A DNA stretch of 64,000 nt from an uncultured Chlorobiaceae bacterium. Its GTDB lineage: Bacteria; Bacteroidota; Chlorobiia; Chlorobiales; Chlorobiaceae. The notes beneath the pieces were generated by a model. That model was not told where the DNA came from, did no database searches, and saw only the letters and a list, made by a program, of their open reading frames with translations. The stretch lies in contig CAIJVD010000006.1 of NCBI GenBank assembly GCA_903824045.1, forward strand, positions 62,001-126,000, in the 5' to 3' direction. This document shows, in pieces, positions 42,090 through 54,903 of the stretch; the stretch's first letter is position 1; each line of letters begins with the position of its first letter. The translations under genes and the position numbers were made by a program.

Positions 42090-42440
42090 ATGAAATTTCC
42101 AGTTTGCGATTTTGCTCCTTCAGAGGAAGGCTTTTACTCCCAGTGCGCTTCATGTCCGATTGACTCCCACTCTTCGGGTTGTGCTCTTGAGAAGCTTGAT
42201 AACGGAAACTACCGGTTCACTGGCAGGACACCTCACGGTGGCGTCGAAGCCCTCTTTTATTTCAAGGATAACGAGGGAAACCATGTGCTGAAATGTGACG
42301 CAGTCCACGTTGAAATACATGAGCTGGATGAATCGGGCACTCTGGTCTCGGTTCTTTACGGCATGGTCGATCCCGAAGGAATGATCTATCTGAAGAAGTC
42401 TGGCCCTGAACGGGCACACAGTCGGGAAAATATACAGTAA
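42090..42440 (+). CDS. Cys-rich conserved hypothetical protein
   Basis: MKFPVCDFAPSEEGFYSQCASCPIDSHSSGCALEKL; immediately upstream of the ferredoxin-NADP reductase. Confidence 0.7.
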   Translation: MKFPVCDFAPSEEGFYSQCASCPIDSHSSGCALEKLDNGNYRFTGRTPHGGVEALFYFKDNEGNHVLKCDAVHVEIHELDESGTLVSVLYGMVDPEGMIYLKKSGPERAHSRENIQ

Positions 42441-42455
42441 TCCGGTATCCCCTGA

Positions 42456-44415
<1,960 letters not shown>

Positions 44416-44427
44416 TTTTCATTCCCT

Positions 44428-45303
44428 ATGCCTTCCGATAGTGTGACCATCGCACTTGTGCAGAGCTCATGCTGCAAAGATCCGGCCGAAAACCTGGCTG
44501 AGGCCTGCCGGAGAATACGTGAGGCTGCCAATGGTGGCGCGCGTATCATCTGCCTCCAGGAGCTTTTCCTTTCGCGCTATTTCTGTCAGGAGGAGAGCTA
44601 TGAACCCTTCCAGCTTGCCGAACCGGTGCCGGGTCCCTCTACAGAGGTGCTTCAGGAGCTTGCCCGTCAGCTTGAGGTCGTCATTGTCGCCTCGCTTTTC
44701 GAGGCAAGGGCAAGGGGGCTCTATCACAACACGGCAGCGGTCATCGATGCAGACGGCAGCTATCTTGGCAACTACCGCAAGATGCATATTCCCGATGATC
44801 CGGGATTTTACGAGAAGTTTTACTTTACGCCCGGGGACCTCGGCTACAAGGTCTTTAAAACCCGCTACGCCACTATCGGCGTGCTTATCTGCTGGGATCA
44901 GTGGTACCCCGAAGCAGCAAGATTGACGGCGCTCAAGGGCGCTGAGATTCTTTTTTATCCGACGGCTATCGGCTGGGCCGCAAGTGAACACTCCGGGGAT
45001 GTCCGGCGTGCGCAGCAGTCGGCATGGAAAACCATGCAGCTCAGCCATGCAATAGCCAACGGTGTATTTGTCGCGGCGGCCAACAGGGTGGGAAGGGAAG
45101 GCGAACTCGAGTTCTGGGGCAACAGCTTTGTCTCCGATCCCTTCGGTCAGGTTGTCAGTGAGGCGGCAGGTCAGGACGAAGCGGTCGTGCTGGCAGAGTG
45201 TGACCTCAGCCGTATCGGCTACTACCGGTCACACTGGCCATTTCTTCGTGACCGCCGGATTGAAACTTATGGTGACCTCCAGAAGCGTTATAATGAAGCG
45301 TAG
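44428..45303 (+). CDS. aguB: N-carbamoylputrescine amidohydrolase
   Basis: Nitrilase superfamily; YRKMHIPDDPGFYEKFYFTPGDLG, GVLICWDQWYPEAAR. Confidence 0.94.
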   Translation: MPSDSVTIALVQSSCCKDPAENLAEACRRIREAANGGARIICLQELFLSRYFCQEESYEPFQLAEPVPGPSTEVLQELARQLEVVIVASLFEARARGLYHNTAAVIDADGSYLGNYRKMHIPDDPGFYEKFYFTPGDLGYKVFKTRYATIGVLICWDQWYPEAARLTALKGAEILFYPTAIGWAASEHSGDVRRAQQSAWKTMQLSHAIANGVFVAAANRVGREGELEFWGNSFVSDPFGQVVSEAAGQDEAVVLAECDLSRIGYYRSHWPFLRDRRIETYGDLQKRYNEA

Positions 45304-45377
45304 GGTAATAGCAGGCTGAAGGGTGAGCCTTTCAGCCGCTTTGAACGTGATGATTCCCATAACTGAGACAGAGAGCA

Positions 45378-46640
45378 ATGAACATATTCGGTGCCGTTAT
45401 CCTTTTTACCCTGCTGAGTACCTTTATGGTGAAGGTAGTTTCGGAACTGATGAATCTCAAGGCGGCCCGGGCCCCTCTTCCCGAAGAGTTTGAGGGGGTG
45501 TTTGACCAGGATGCCTACCAGAAATCGCGTGGCTATCTGGGTGCTACCACCCGCCTTTCGCTGTTCAGCTCTGGCTTTGATCTTCTGCTGCTCTTCACCT
45601 TCTGGTTCTCTCGAGGATTCAACCTGCTCGACCAGTTCCTGAGGGGTTTCGCCCTTAGCCCCACGCTTACCGGTGTGCTCTATATTGGCACCCTGCTCCT
45701 TTTCTCCTCGTTTCTCGATCTCCCCTTCAGCATCTACAGGACCTTTGTGATCGAGGAGGATTTCGGTTTCAACAAGATGACTCACAGTGTATTTGCCTCC
45801 GACATTCTCAAGACCCTGCTGCTTTCGATTCTTATCGGCACCCCGCTGCTGGCTGCAACGCTCTGGTTCTTTGAATCCGCTGGCCCGAACGCATGGCTTC
45901 TGGCATGGGGCGGCATCACCGCGCTCTCCCTGCTGCTCCAATATGTCGCCCCGTCCTGGATCATGCCGCTCTTTAACAAGTTTGTGCCGCTTGAGGATGG
46001 AGAGCTGAAGAGCGCCATCCTCTCCTATGCAAAGCGAGTGAGCTTTCCGCTCTCCGGGATCTATGTTATTGACGGCTCACGGCGCTCAGCGAAGGCCAAC
46101 GCTTTCTTTACGGGGTTCGGCAAGCGCAAGCGCATCGCACTGTTCGATACCCTCATCAGCGCCCACTCCGTTCATGAACTTGTATCGGTTCTCGCGCATG
46201 AAATTGGCCACTTCAAGAAAAAGCACATCATCATCAATATTGCGCTCAGCATTTTCAATCTTGGCGCGCTCTTTTTTCTGCTCTCCCTTTTCATGAACAA
46301 CCGCGCGCTCTTCGATGCGTTTTTCATGAAGGAGCTCTCTGTCTACGGCACGTTTATCTTTTTCATGCTGCTCTATACGCCCGTTGAGCTGGTGATCTCG
46401 GTTTTCATGCAGGCGCTCTCCCGAAAACATGAGTACGAGGCGGACGCTTTTGCACTCTCGACCTATGAGCGGGGTGCCGAGCTTGCCCAGGCCCTCAAGA
46501 AGCTCTCCCGAAGCAACCTGTCGAACCTGACCCCGCACCCCTTCTATGTTTTCATGAACTACTCTCATCCGCCGGTCGTGCATCGTATTCTGCGCCTCAG
46601 AGCGTTCGGCGCCGGCCTCTCACCACAATCCCTGAACTGA
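45378..46640 (+). CDS. M48 family metallopeptidase (Ste24/CAAX protease 1-like)
   Basis: VLAHEIGHFKKKH zinc motif; GSRRSAKANAFFTGFGKRKRIALFDTL. Confidence 0.94.
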   Translation: MNIFGAVILFTLLSTFMVKVVSELMNLKAARAPLPEEFEGVFDQDAYQKSRGYLGATTRLSLFSSGFDLLLLFTFWFSRGFNLLDQFLRGFALSPTLTGVLYIGTLLLFSSFLDLPFSIYRTFVIEEDFGFNKMTHSVFASDILKTLLLSILIGTPLLAATLWFFESAGPNAWLLAWGGITALSLLLQYVAPSWIMPLFNKFVPLEDGELKSAILSYAKRVSFPLSGIYVIDGSRRSAKANAFFTGFGKRKRIALFDTLISAHSVHELVSVLAHEIGHFKKKHIIINIALSIFNLGALFFLLSLFMNNRALFDAFFMKELSVYGTFIFFMLLYTPVELVISVFMQALSRKHEYEADAFALSTYERGAELAQALKKLSRSNLSNLTPHPFYVFMNYSHPPVVHRILRLRAFGAGLSPQSLN

Positions 46641-46652
46641 ACTGACCGTCAC

Positions 46653-47699
46653 ATGGCCGATTCCCGATTTTTCATGCCTCCTGAATGGGCATTGCACCAG
46701 GCGACATGGCTCTCCTGGCCCCACAAGCTCGAATCCTGGCCGGGCAAGTTTGAACCTGTCCCGGGTGTTTTTGTCGAGCTTGCCGCATGGTTGAGTGCGT
46801 CCGAAGAGGTGCACATCAACGTACTCAATGAAGCGATGGAGCGGAGTGTTCAGGAACTCTTCAGAAAATCGCCACATGAGCAGCTTCGCCGCGACCGGAT
46901 CTTCCTTCACCGGATTCCGACCAACGATGCGTGGTGCAGGGATCATGGGCCGAACTACGTCTTCCGGCATACCGGCAGAGAGGTCGAAAAAGTGATAGTC
47001 AACTGGGAGTTTAACGCCTGGGGCGGCAAATATGAGCCCTATGATGATGATGACGCCGTCCCTGAACGGATCGCTTCCCTGCAGCACCTGCCGCTTGTAA
47101 CCCCCGGGATGGTGCTTGAGGGTGGAGCAATAGATGTTAACGGCAACGGCCTTCTCCTGACAACGGAAGCCTGTCTGTTAAATCCTAACAGGAACCCTTC
47201 TTTGAGCAGAGAGGAGATTGAACTTCGTTTGGGCAGATATCTGGGTATCGAGAAAATTCTCTGGCTTGGGGAGGGCATTGCTGGAGATGACACGGACGGC
47301 CACGTCGATGACATGGCCCGCTTTGTTGATGCCCAAACCGTCGTGATTGCTGTGGAGGATGATCCTCTTGACGAGAATTATGCAGCTCTCCAGGAGAACT
47401 ACATTCGCCTGAAAGGGTGCATCGATCAAAAGGGGCGTCCGCTCACGGTGCTTAAGCTGCCGATGCCGGCACCTCTTTTCTACGATGGCGAACGTCTGCC
47501 CGCAAGCTACGCAAACTTCTATATCGCCAACTCCGTTGTGCTTGTGCCGACCTACCGCTGTCCCCAGGATGGTGTTGCCATAGAGCTTCTCCAGCACTGT
47601 TTCCCCCACAGGAGGGTTGTCGGTATTGATTGTTCAGATCTTGTATGGGGTCTCGGAGCCATTCACTGTGTCACCCGCGAGGAACCGGCGCTTCCCTGA
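46653..47699 (+). CDS. aguA: Agmatine deiminase
   Basis: MPPEWALHQATWLSWPHKLESWPGKF, TNDAWCRDHGPNYV, GDDTDGHVDDMARFV. Confidence 0.95.
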   Translation: MADSRFFMPPEWALHQATWLSWPHKLESWPGKFEPVPGVFVELAAWLSASEEVHINVLNEAMERSVQELFRKSPHEQLRRDRIFLHRIPTNDAWCRDHGPNYVFRHTGREVEKVIVNWEFNAWGGKYEPYDDDDAVPERIASLQHLPLVTPGMVLEGGAIDVNGNGLLLTTEACLLNPNRNPSLSREEIELRLGRYLGIEKILWLGEGIAGDDTDGHVDDMARFVDAQTVVIAVEDDPLDENYAALQENYIRLKGCIDQKGRPLTVLKLPMPAPLFYDGERLPASYANFYIANSVVLVPTYRCPQDGVAIELLQHCFPHRRVVGIDCSDLVWGLGAIHCVTREEPALP

Positions 47700-47750
47700 G
47701 CTGACTGGATCACCATCCGCTTTTTCAAAAAAAGCCCTCTAATAAATATA

Positions 47751-47772
47751 CCCCGGCTTGCCGGGGCTTTTT
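47751..47772 (+). terminator. Rho-independent terminator after aguA
   Basis: CCCCGGCTTGCCGGGGCTTTTTG. Confidence 0.8.
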
Positions 47773-47923
47773 GTTAGAGACAACTCGTCCTGAAAAGTGA
47801 CTTTCTGTAGCACATTCTGAGTCACTCATCTCTGGTTTGAGTCTCTCTCCAGGAATAGAGGTATTCAGTTAACTGGCTTTAAAAAAACACGATGCGGTTT
47901 TATTGTTAACATTTACCCTGTTC

Positions 47924-47939
47924 TGGCACGGTAGTTGCA
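47924..47939 (+). promoter_or_regulatory. Sigma-54 (-24/-12) promoter, copy 1
   Basis: TGGCACGGTAGTTGCA matches the TGGCACG-N4-TTGCW consensus. Confidence 0.85.
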
Positions 47940-47949
47940 AAATTACTTA

Positions 47950-48037
47950 TGAAAAACCTCGCGCCAGTGAGGTGGAGCCGGTGTAATGGGGGACACCTGC
48001 TCACTAAAAAAAGCGGCTGAAAAGCCGCTTTTTTTTT
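47950..48037 (+). ncRNA. Putative sigma-54-dependent small RNA, copy 1 (Chlorobi-1-like architecture)
   Basis: Two hairpins (ACCTC..GAGGT; GAGC-C-GGTGT..ACACC-T-GCTC) plus terminator AAGCGGCTGAAAAGCCGCTTTTTTTTT; no ORF; near-identical second copy downstream. Confidence 0.8.
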
Positions 48038-48241
48038 GTTCAATCTGCAAACAGCATGGTCAGTTCTCTCCGGGAGGAAGTTGTCCGTTGAGGCTACGGG
48101 GCGAGAACAATCTGAGACGATCTGTTCCATCTTGCCTCTCTCTCGAAGCCGAAGGGGAGGGGAGGCTGGTCAAGGTGAAAATCAGCTAACTTGTTTTAAA
48201 ATTGCTTCTTGCTCTGTTTCCTGATGATTTTTCTCTTGTTC

Positions 48242-48257
48242 TGGCACGGTAGTTGCA
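48242..48257 (+). promoter_or_regulatory. Sigma-54 (-24/-12) promoter, copy 2
   Basis: TGGCACGGTAGTTGCA, identical to copy 1. Confidence 0.85.
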
Positions 48258-48267
48258 AAATTACTTA

Positions 48268-48352
48268 TGAAAAACCTCATGCCAGTGAGGTTGAGCCGGT
48301 GTAATGGGGGACACCTGCTCACGAAAAAAGCGGCTGCAAGGCCGCTTTTTTT
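48268..48352 (+). ncRNA. Putative sigma-54-dependent small RNA, copy 2
   Basis: Same hairpins as copy 1; substitutions fall in loops and linkers; terminator AAGCGGCTGCAAGGCCGCTTTTTTT. Confidence 0.8.
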
Positions 48353-48380
48353 CGTTATGGATTGAACTCTTTCTTAAGCT

Positions 48381-49319
<939 letters not shown>

Positions 49320-49398
49320 TCAATTAGTTGATGGTGTAGAGGATAATTGCAATAGAGATGTTCGGCGCGTCAGGCCTGCCCAATTTCAGCGACTCATA

Positions 49399-49432
49399 AA
49401 AAAAAGCCGCCTTGACAGAAGACGGCTTTTCT
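49399..49432 (-). terminator. Rho-independent terminator between rpmA and mdh
   Basis: aaaaaaaagccgccttgacagaagacggcttttctaat; imperfect stem between genes. Confidence 0.6.
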
Positions 49433-49461
49433 AATATAAAGCTTTTTGCAGGACGAAAAAA

Positions 49462-49716
49462 TCAGGCAGGGACGATGTCGACCTGTTTTTTGTTGCTGCG
49501 TCCATTGCGGAAGGTAACAACGCCATCCGTCAGTGCGAAAATGGTATGGTCGCGACCAAGTCCTGCGTTGGCGCCCGCTCTGATAACGGTGCCTCTCTGG
49601 CGGACAATGATGGTTCCTGCTGCTACAGTCGAACCGCCGGCAGCCTTGACACCAAGATATTTAGGGTTACTGTCGCGTCCGTTTTTCGTCGATCCGCCAC
49701 CTTTTTTATGTGCCAT
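49462..49716 (-). CDS. rpmA: 50S ribosomal protein L27
   Basis: [43 protein letters not shown]. Confidence 0.98.
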   Translation of the reverse strand: MAHKKGGGSTKNGRDSNPKYLGVKAAGGSTVAAGTIIVRQRGTVIRAGANAGLGRDHTIFALTDGVVTFRNGRSNKKQVDIVPA

Positions 49717-49756
49717 GGGAAATAAAAATTAACGTTAAAGATCCTGTTCTCTATTC

Positions 49757-50056
49757 TTAAAGCGAAACAACTTCAATCTGTGTCATCTGCTGACGGTGAC
49801 CGTTTCTTGACTGGTAGCGTTTTCTGCGTTTTTTCTTGAAAACGACGACTTTGTCATCCTTGACATGATCAAGAACTTTGGCCTGAACGGTGCTGGCAGA
49901 ATTCAGAGTGGTATTTGCTCCGTCAATCTGTGCGATGGAAGCAACGGCAAAGGTCTGGCCAATTGCAGTCTGTTGTCTGGGAACGAACAGCGTGTCCCCC
50001 TTGGAAACGAGAAATTGTTTATCGGAAATCTTGATCAGCGCCTGCATCTTGCTCAT
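49757..50056 (-). CDS. rplU: 50S ribosomal protein L21
   Basis: MQALIKISDKQFLVSKGDTLFVP ... KKKRRKRYQSRNGHRQQMTQIEV; upstream of rpmA. Confidence 0.97.
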   Translation of the reverse strand: MSKMQALIKISDKQFLVSKGDTLFVPRQQTAIGQTFAVASIAQIDGANTTLNSASTVQAKVLDHVKDDKVVVFKKKRRKRYQSRNGHRQQMTQIEVVSL

Positions 50057-50111
50057 AGTTTATGTGATAAAGGTCTCAAATATAGTATTTATTCCCTCAT
50101 AATCAAAAAAC

Positions 50112-50563
50112 TCAGAGAAGAAAGAACGTTAGCAGAAGGAGTATGGCAAACATCGAAAGCGAAAGGGCGAAGAGCCTGTACCAGTTGCTGAATTCAGCGG
50201 TTTTGCAGAGATAGTTGAGAGGCCTGTGAAGCGGATGATGTAGCCCATGGCCACTGCCGCCTGCACCACCAGAAGGGCCGTTTTGACGAAGACCCACTCG
50301 CACCATCCGTGATAGAGCCAAGCGAGCAGAGTTTCGGAGAGGATGACCCCGATAAAGGCTACATCGGCAACCTTTGTCTCTCTTTTGTTGAACTGTTTCA
50401 GGATTGCGGCATACTTCGGGGCATCACTGGCGTTGTCGGTCAGTTCAGGCTCAAGGGTTTTCAGAAGAAAGAGCGATGCAAGGACGGTGCGGAACCATGC
50501 GGCAAAAGAGGTGATGTGCATCAGGCGCAGCAGTGCGTGAAGGTCCATTCGTCCGATCCTCAA
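50112..50563 (-). pseudogene. Membrane protein with apparent frameshift near its C-terminus
   Basis: ORF 50129-50563 encodes TM segments; the natural C-terminus (PLNYLCKTAEFSNWYRLFALSLSMFAILLLLTFFLL*) lies in another frame starting around 50215. Confidence 0.55.
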
Positions 50564-50752
50564 TTGGGTTTGATAGCGTCTTTCTTCCGCTCAAGATCGC
50601 CTCTTTCCCGGTTGTTGTCAATAATGCCAGGTAACCTCAATGGCTGCTATTGCGTGCACGGTTTGTATATTTGGGCGCGCTGAAGTAGCTTCCACTCTCC
50701 GGGCGCCGGGGCCGAGGCGGCCGTAACCTCCATAATTGATGATGACTACGTT

Positions 50753-53383
50753 ATGACCAGAGAAAAGGGCAGTGCACCCAAGGAGCTCTCTCCGATGATG
50801 CGCCAGTATCTGGAGGTCAAGGAGCGCTACCCTGATTTCCTTCTGCTTTTCAGGGTCGGCGACTTTTATGAGACATTTTTTGACGATGCAAGGGAGGTCT
50901 CCGGTGCCTTGAACATCGTCTTGACCAGGCGCTCCAACGGTTCCTCCGCGGAGGTTCCCATGGCCGGGTTCCCTCATCATGCAAGCGAAGGCTATATCGC
51001 CAAACTGGTCAAGAAGGGCTACAAGGTTGCCGTATGCGACCAGGTTGAGGACCCTGCCGCCGCCAAAGGGATCGTTCGGCGCGAGGTTACCGATATTGTC
51101 ACTCCCGGCATAACCTTCAGCGACAAGATTCTTGACGACCGTCACAACAACTATCTTTGTGCGGTAGCCTATATAAAGGATGGCCGGACGCTGGTAGCCG
51201 GAGTCGCCTTCATCGACGTGACGACGGCTGAGTTCAGCGTTGCCTCCATGCACCCGTCTGAGCTCAGGGATTTCATTCTTTCCCTTCACCCCGCCGAGAT
51301 TCTCTACTCTTCTGCCGATCGGGAGCGGGCGGAGCTTCTCAGGAAAGAGCTGCCGCCGGAGGCGCTTTTGACAGAGCTCGACGCATGGATGTTCAGCGAG
51401 GACCAGACTGCAGAGATCCTTGCACGACACTTCAAGACCCACTCCCTCAAGGGGTTCGGCATAGAGGAGAACCGCGCAGGCAAGGTTGCCGCGGGAGTTA
51501 TTCTCCAGTATCTCGAAGAGACCCGTCAGAACCGCCTTCACTATATCACCCGCATCACCCAGGTGCAGAGCGGCGAGTATATGACCCTCGATTTGCAGAC
51601 CAAGAGAAACCTTGAAATCATCTCTTCAATGCAGGACGGAACCCTGAACGGCAGCCTGCTTCAGGTGATGGACCGCACCAGGAACCCCATGGGGGCTCGG
51701 CTTATCCGCCGCTGGCTTCAGCGTCCGCTCAGAAGGATAGAGGATATCAGGCTCCGTCTTGACGCGGTCGAAGAGCTGACGGAGCGGAAGGAGCTGCGCG
51801 AGGGGCTCACCGAGCAGCTCTCGGCAATCAACGATCTTGAGCGATCGCTTGCTCGTATAGCGACGTTCCGAACCATTCCGAGGGAGGTACGCCAGCTCGG
51901 TCTTTCGCTTGCCTCACTGCCCCTCATGCGTGAGCTTCTTGAAGGGGCCGCCTCCGAGCGCCTCACCTGGCTTTCAGCTCATCTCCAGCCGATGCCGGAG
52001 CTTGCGGCACAAATCGAAGAGGCAATCGATCCCGAATCCGGTGGTTCGATGCGTGAGGGCGGCTATATCCGGAGCGGCAGCAATGCCGAGCTCGATGAGC
52101 TGCGCGCCATCTCTTCGACGGCAAAGTACCGCCTCATGGAGATTCAGCAGGAGGAGCGCCGGAACACCTCGATCTCATCACTCAAGGTGCAGTTCAACAA
52201 GGTGTTCGGCTACTATATCGAAATCAGCCGTTCGAATCTCGACAAGGTCCCCGACTACTATGAGAAAAAACAGACCCTTGTCAATGCCGAGCGCTATACC
52301 ATTGCGTCGCTCAAGGAGTATGAGGAGAAGATTCTCAACGCCGAGGAGAAGAGCCTTGCTCTCGAGGCCCAGCTCTTCCATGAGCTCTGCCTTTTGATTG
52401 CCACTCATGCTTCACGGATTCAGGCTATTGCGGCCCTCATAGCCGAACTTGACGCCCTCACCTCGTTTGCCCAGTGTGCCGTGCAGTACGGCTACAGCAA
52501 GCCGGAGATGATGGAGCACTCCGACATTTCGATCAAGGGTGGTCGCCATCCGGTGCTCGAACGGATGATGAGCGTCGAGGAGCCATACGTTTCGAATGAC
52601 TGCCACTTCGACGGCGCACAGAAGATGCTGATCATTACAGGCCCGAACATGGCCGGAAAAAGTTCATTCCTGCGTCAGACAGGATTGATCGTCCTGCTTG
52701 CGCAGGCAGGGAGCTTTGTGCCGGCCGAAAGCGCCGAGATAGGCCTTGTCGACCGCATCTTTACCCGAGTCGGCGCCTCCGACAACCTTGCTTCGGGCGA
52801 AAGTACCTTCCTTGTCGAGATGAACGAGGCGGCAAACATTCTCAACAATGCCACCTCGAAGAGTCTTCTCCTGCTTGACGAGATCGGCCGGGGAACCAGC
52901 ACCTTCGACGGCATGTCGATTGCCTGGTCGATGAGCGAATATATTTGCAGTTCAATCGGCGCCCGAACCCTTTTTGCAACCCACTACCATGAGCTCGCCG
53001 AGCTTGAGGGCCGTCTCCAGGGCGTCGTGAACTTCAATGCCACCGTTATCGAGAGTGCCGACCGGGTTATCTTTCTTCGCAAGATCGTCAGGGGTTCGAC
53101 CGACAACAGCTACGGCATTGAGGTCGCTAAAATGGCAGGAATGCCCGGGGAGGTCATTGTGCGTGCAAGAGAGATTCTTGCCGGCATGGAGAAGCGCGAT
53201 ATTGAAATCCCCATCGATCGTCCGGTGCGCCAGAAAAGCTTCCAGATCAGCCTCTTCGAAGAGTCCGACAGCAAGCTGCTTAAGGCGCTTGAGTCGATCG
53301 ACCTCGACCGGCTGACCCCGCTTGATGCACTCCTTGAGCTCAAGAAACTTCAGGATCTCGCACGAACCGGCAGGAACGCATGA
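50753..53383 (+). CDS. mutS: DNA mismatch repair protein MutS
   Basis: [51 protein letters not shown]. Confidence 0.98.
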   Translation: MTREKGSAPKELSPMMRQYLEVKERYPDFLLLFRVGDFYETFFDDAREVSGALNIVLTRRSNGSSAEVPMAGFPHHASEGYIAKLVKKGYKVAVCDQVEDPAAAKGIVRREVTDIVTPGITFSDKILDDRHNNYLCAVAYIKDGRTLVAGVAFIDVTTAEFSVASMHPSELRDFILSLHPAEILYSSADRERAELLRKELPPEALLTELDAWMFSEDQTAEILARHFKTHSLKGFGIEENRAGKVAAGVILQYLEETRQNRLHYITRITQVQSGEYMTLDLQTKRNLEIISSMQDGTLNGSLLQVMDRTRNPMGARLIRRWLQRPLRRIEDIRLRLDAVEELTERKELREGLTEQLSAINDLERSLARIATFRTIPREVRQLGLSLASLPLMRELLEGAASERLTWLSAHLQPMPELAAQIEEAIDPESGGSMREGGYIRSGSNAELDELRAISSTAKYRLMEIQQEERRNTSISSLKVQFNKVFGYYIEISRSNLDKVPDYYEKKQTLVNAERYTIASLKEYEEKILNAEEKSLALEAQLFHELCLLIATHASRIQAIAALIAELDALTSFAQCAVQYGYSKPEMMEHSDISIKGGRHPVLERMMSVEEPYVSNDCHFDGAQKMLIITGPNMAGKSSFLRQTGLIVLLAQAGSFVPAESAEIGLVDRIFTRVGASDNLASGESTFLVEMNEAANILNNATSKSLLLLDEIGRGTSTFDGMSIAWSMSEYICSSIGARTLFATHYHELAELEGRLQGVVNFNATVIESADRVIFLRKIVRGSTDNSYGIEVAKMAGMPGEVIVRAREILAGMEKRDIEIPIDRPVRQKSFQISLFEESDSKLLKALESIDLDRLTPLDALLELKKLQDLARTGRNA

Positions 53384-54822
53384 CGGCCGGCGCTGCACAA
53401 CAGCAGAAATCGGTACTGCTGGTCTTCATTCAGGCCGACAGCGGGGTGGACGGCGCCTCATTGCTCGACAGCGCTTCAGCCCGACGCGGTTTTTTCAGCT
53501 CGTTCAAGGAGCAGGCCTTCAGCCAGGTCATCCGGCGGGCACAGTTTGCCATTCCGCCGCTCGCGCTTATGATTCTCAGCTCAGTGAAAGTTCCGGGAGT
53601 AACCCAGAGCATTTGCGACCTCCGCTTCGACACGCTTCCGCTCGACCGGCACTGGGACCTTGCAGGCATCAGCGTGCAGACCGGAGCGGTGAAGCCCGCA
53701 TTTGATCTTGCCCGTATACTTCGCTCGAGGGGGATCAAGGTTGTGCTTGGAGGCCCTTATGTTACCATTTTTCCCGAGCGGTGCCGCGATCACGCCGATC
53801 TGCTGGTGATCGGCGAGGCCGACGAGATATGGAAAGAGGTTCAGGAGGATCTCTCTCGTGGCACACTGAAGAGGGAGTACCGGGTCGGGAGCTTTCCCGA
53901 TCTCTCCATAGACCGTCCCGTCAGCAAGAGCGCGCTCCAGATCGGAAGCTATTTTACCACCAACGTAGTGCAGACCACGCGGGGCTGCCCCTACAGCTGC
54001 GATTTCTGCAATGTCCATGTCATGAACGGCCACCGGCTTCGTCATCGCAGCATCGACGCAATCAAGAGGGAGGTTGAGGAGTTTCTGCAGCAGGACAAGC
54101 GGATATTTTTCTTTCTCGACGACACCGTCAATGCCGATGAAGCCTATGCCCTGAAACTCTTTACGGAGCTGATCCCCTACCAGATTAGCTGGGTAGGCCA
54201 GGCTACCACTGCTCTTGGCGAAAAGCCGAAGCTGCTTGAGGCCTTTGCCCGGTCAGGTTGCGGCGCCTTGCTTGTCGGCATTGAGAGCCTCGAAGACGGC
54301 AGTAATCATGCACATCAGAAGTTTCATAACCCGGCGGCCCGGCAGGCCGAGTGCATAAAGCGGATCCGCCAGGCAGGCATCTGCGTCTATGGCAGTTTCA
54401 TCTACGGTCTTGACGGCGACACGCTCTCCCTACCCGAAAGGCTCGAAGAGTTCATCGAGGATACCGGCATTGATGTTCCCGGAATCAACCTGCTCCGCCC
54501 GATTCCCGGCACCGGCGTATTCAGCCGTCTTGCCCGGGAGGGGCGTCTTCTGCACTCTCCGGAAGATCATGACGCATTTCGCTTCTCATGGGGCCAGGAG
54601 ATGCTCTACCTTCCGAAGCAGATTCCGCTCGAAGAGTTCATCCCGAGCTATACGGCCCTGACCCGCAGGGTATTCACCGCTTCCAATGCCCTGAAACGGG
54701 CGGTGAGCGCTCCCCGCCTGCGCTCCGCAGTGCTCATGTTCAATCTGCTCTACGTTCACATGTACGGGCTTTCACGCAAGGACCTTCACCGCCAGCTGAG
54801 GGAGTTGAGCAACGATGGGTGA
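53380..54822 (+). CDS. B12-binding domain radical SAM protein (BchE/BchQ/BchR-like superfamily)
   Basis: N-terminal cobalamin-binding-like fold ([19 protein letters not shown]); [14 protein letters not shown] [4Fe-4S] motif; ATGA overlap with mutS. Confidence 0.88.
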   Translation: MTAGAAQQQKSVLLVFIQADSGVDGASLLDSASARRGFFSSFKEQAFSQVIRRAQFAIPPLALMILSSVKVPGVTQSICDLRFDTLPLDRHWDLAGISVQTGAVKPAFDLARILRSRGIKVVLGGPYVTIFPERCRDHADLLVIGEADEIWKEVQEDLSRGTLKREYRVGSFPDLSIDRPVSKSALQIGSYFTTNVVQTTRGCPYSCDFCNVHVMNGHRLRHRSIDAIKREVEEFLQQDKRIFFFLDDTVNADEAYALKLFTELIPYQISWVGQATTALGEKPKLLEAFARSGCGALLVGIESLEDGSNHAHQKFHNPAARQAECIKRIRQAGICVYGSFIYGLDGDTLSLPERLEEFIEDTGIDVPGINLLRPIPGTGVFSRLAREGRLLHSPEDHDAFRFSWGQEMLYLPKQIPLEEFIPSYTALTRRVFTASNALKRAVSAPRLRSAVLMFNLLYVHMYGLSRKDLHRQLRELSNDG

Positions 54823-54837
54823 GGCAGAAACCAGAGA

Positions 54838-54877
54838 AGGGCCCACCGGTATGGTTATCGGTGGGCCCTTCTTTATT
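54838..54877. terminator. Rho-independent terminator after the radical SAM gene
   Basis: AAGGGCCCACCGGTATGGTTATCGGTGGGCCCTTCTTTATT. Confidence 0.8.
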
Positions 54878-54903
54878 CAATAGTTCCGTCTTTCAGTCTG
54901 CTC

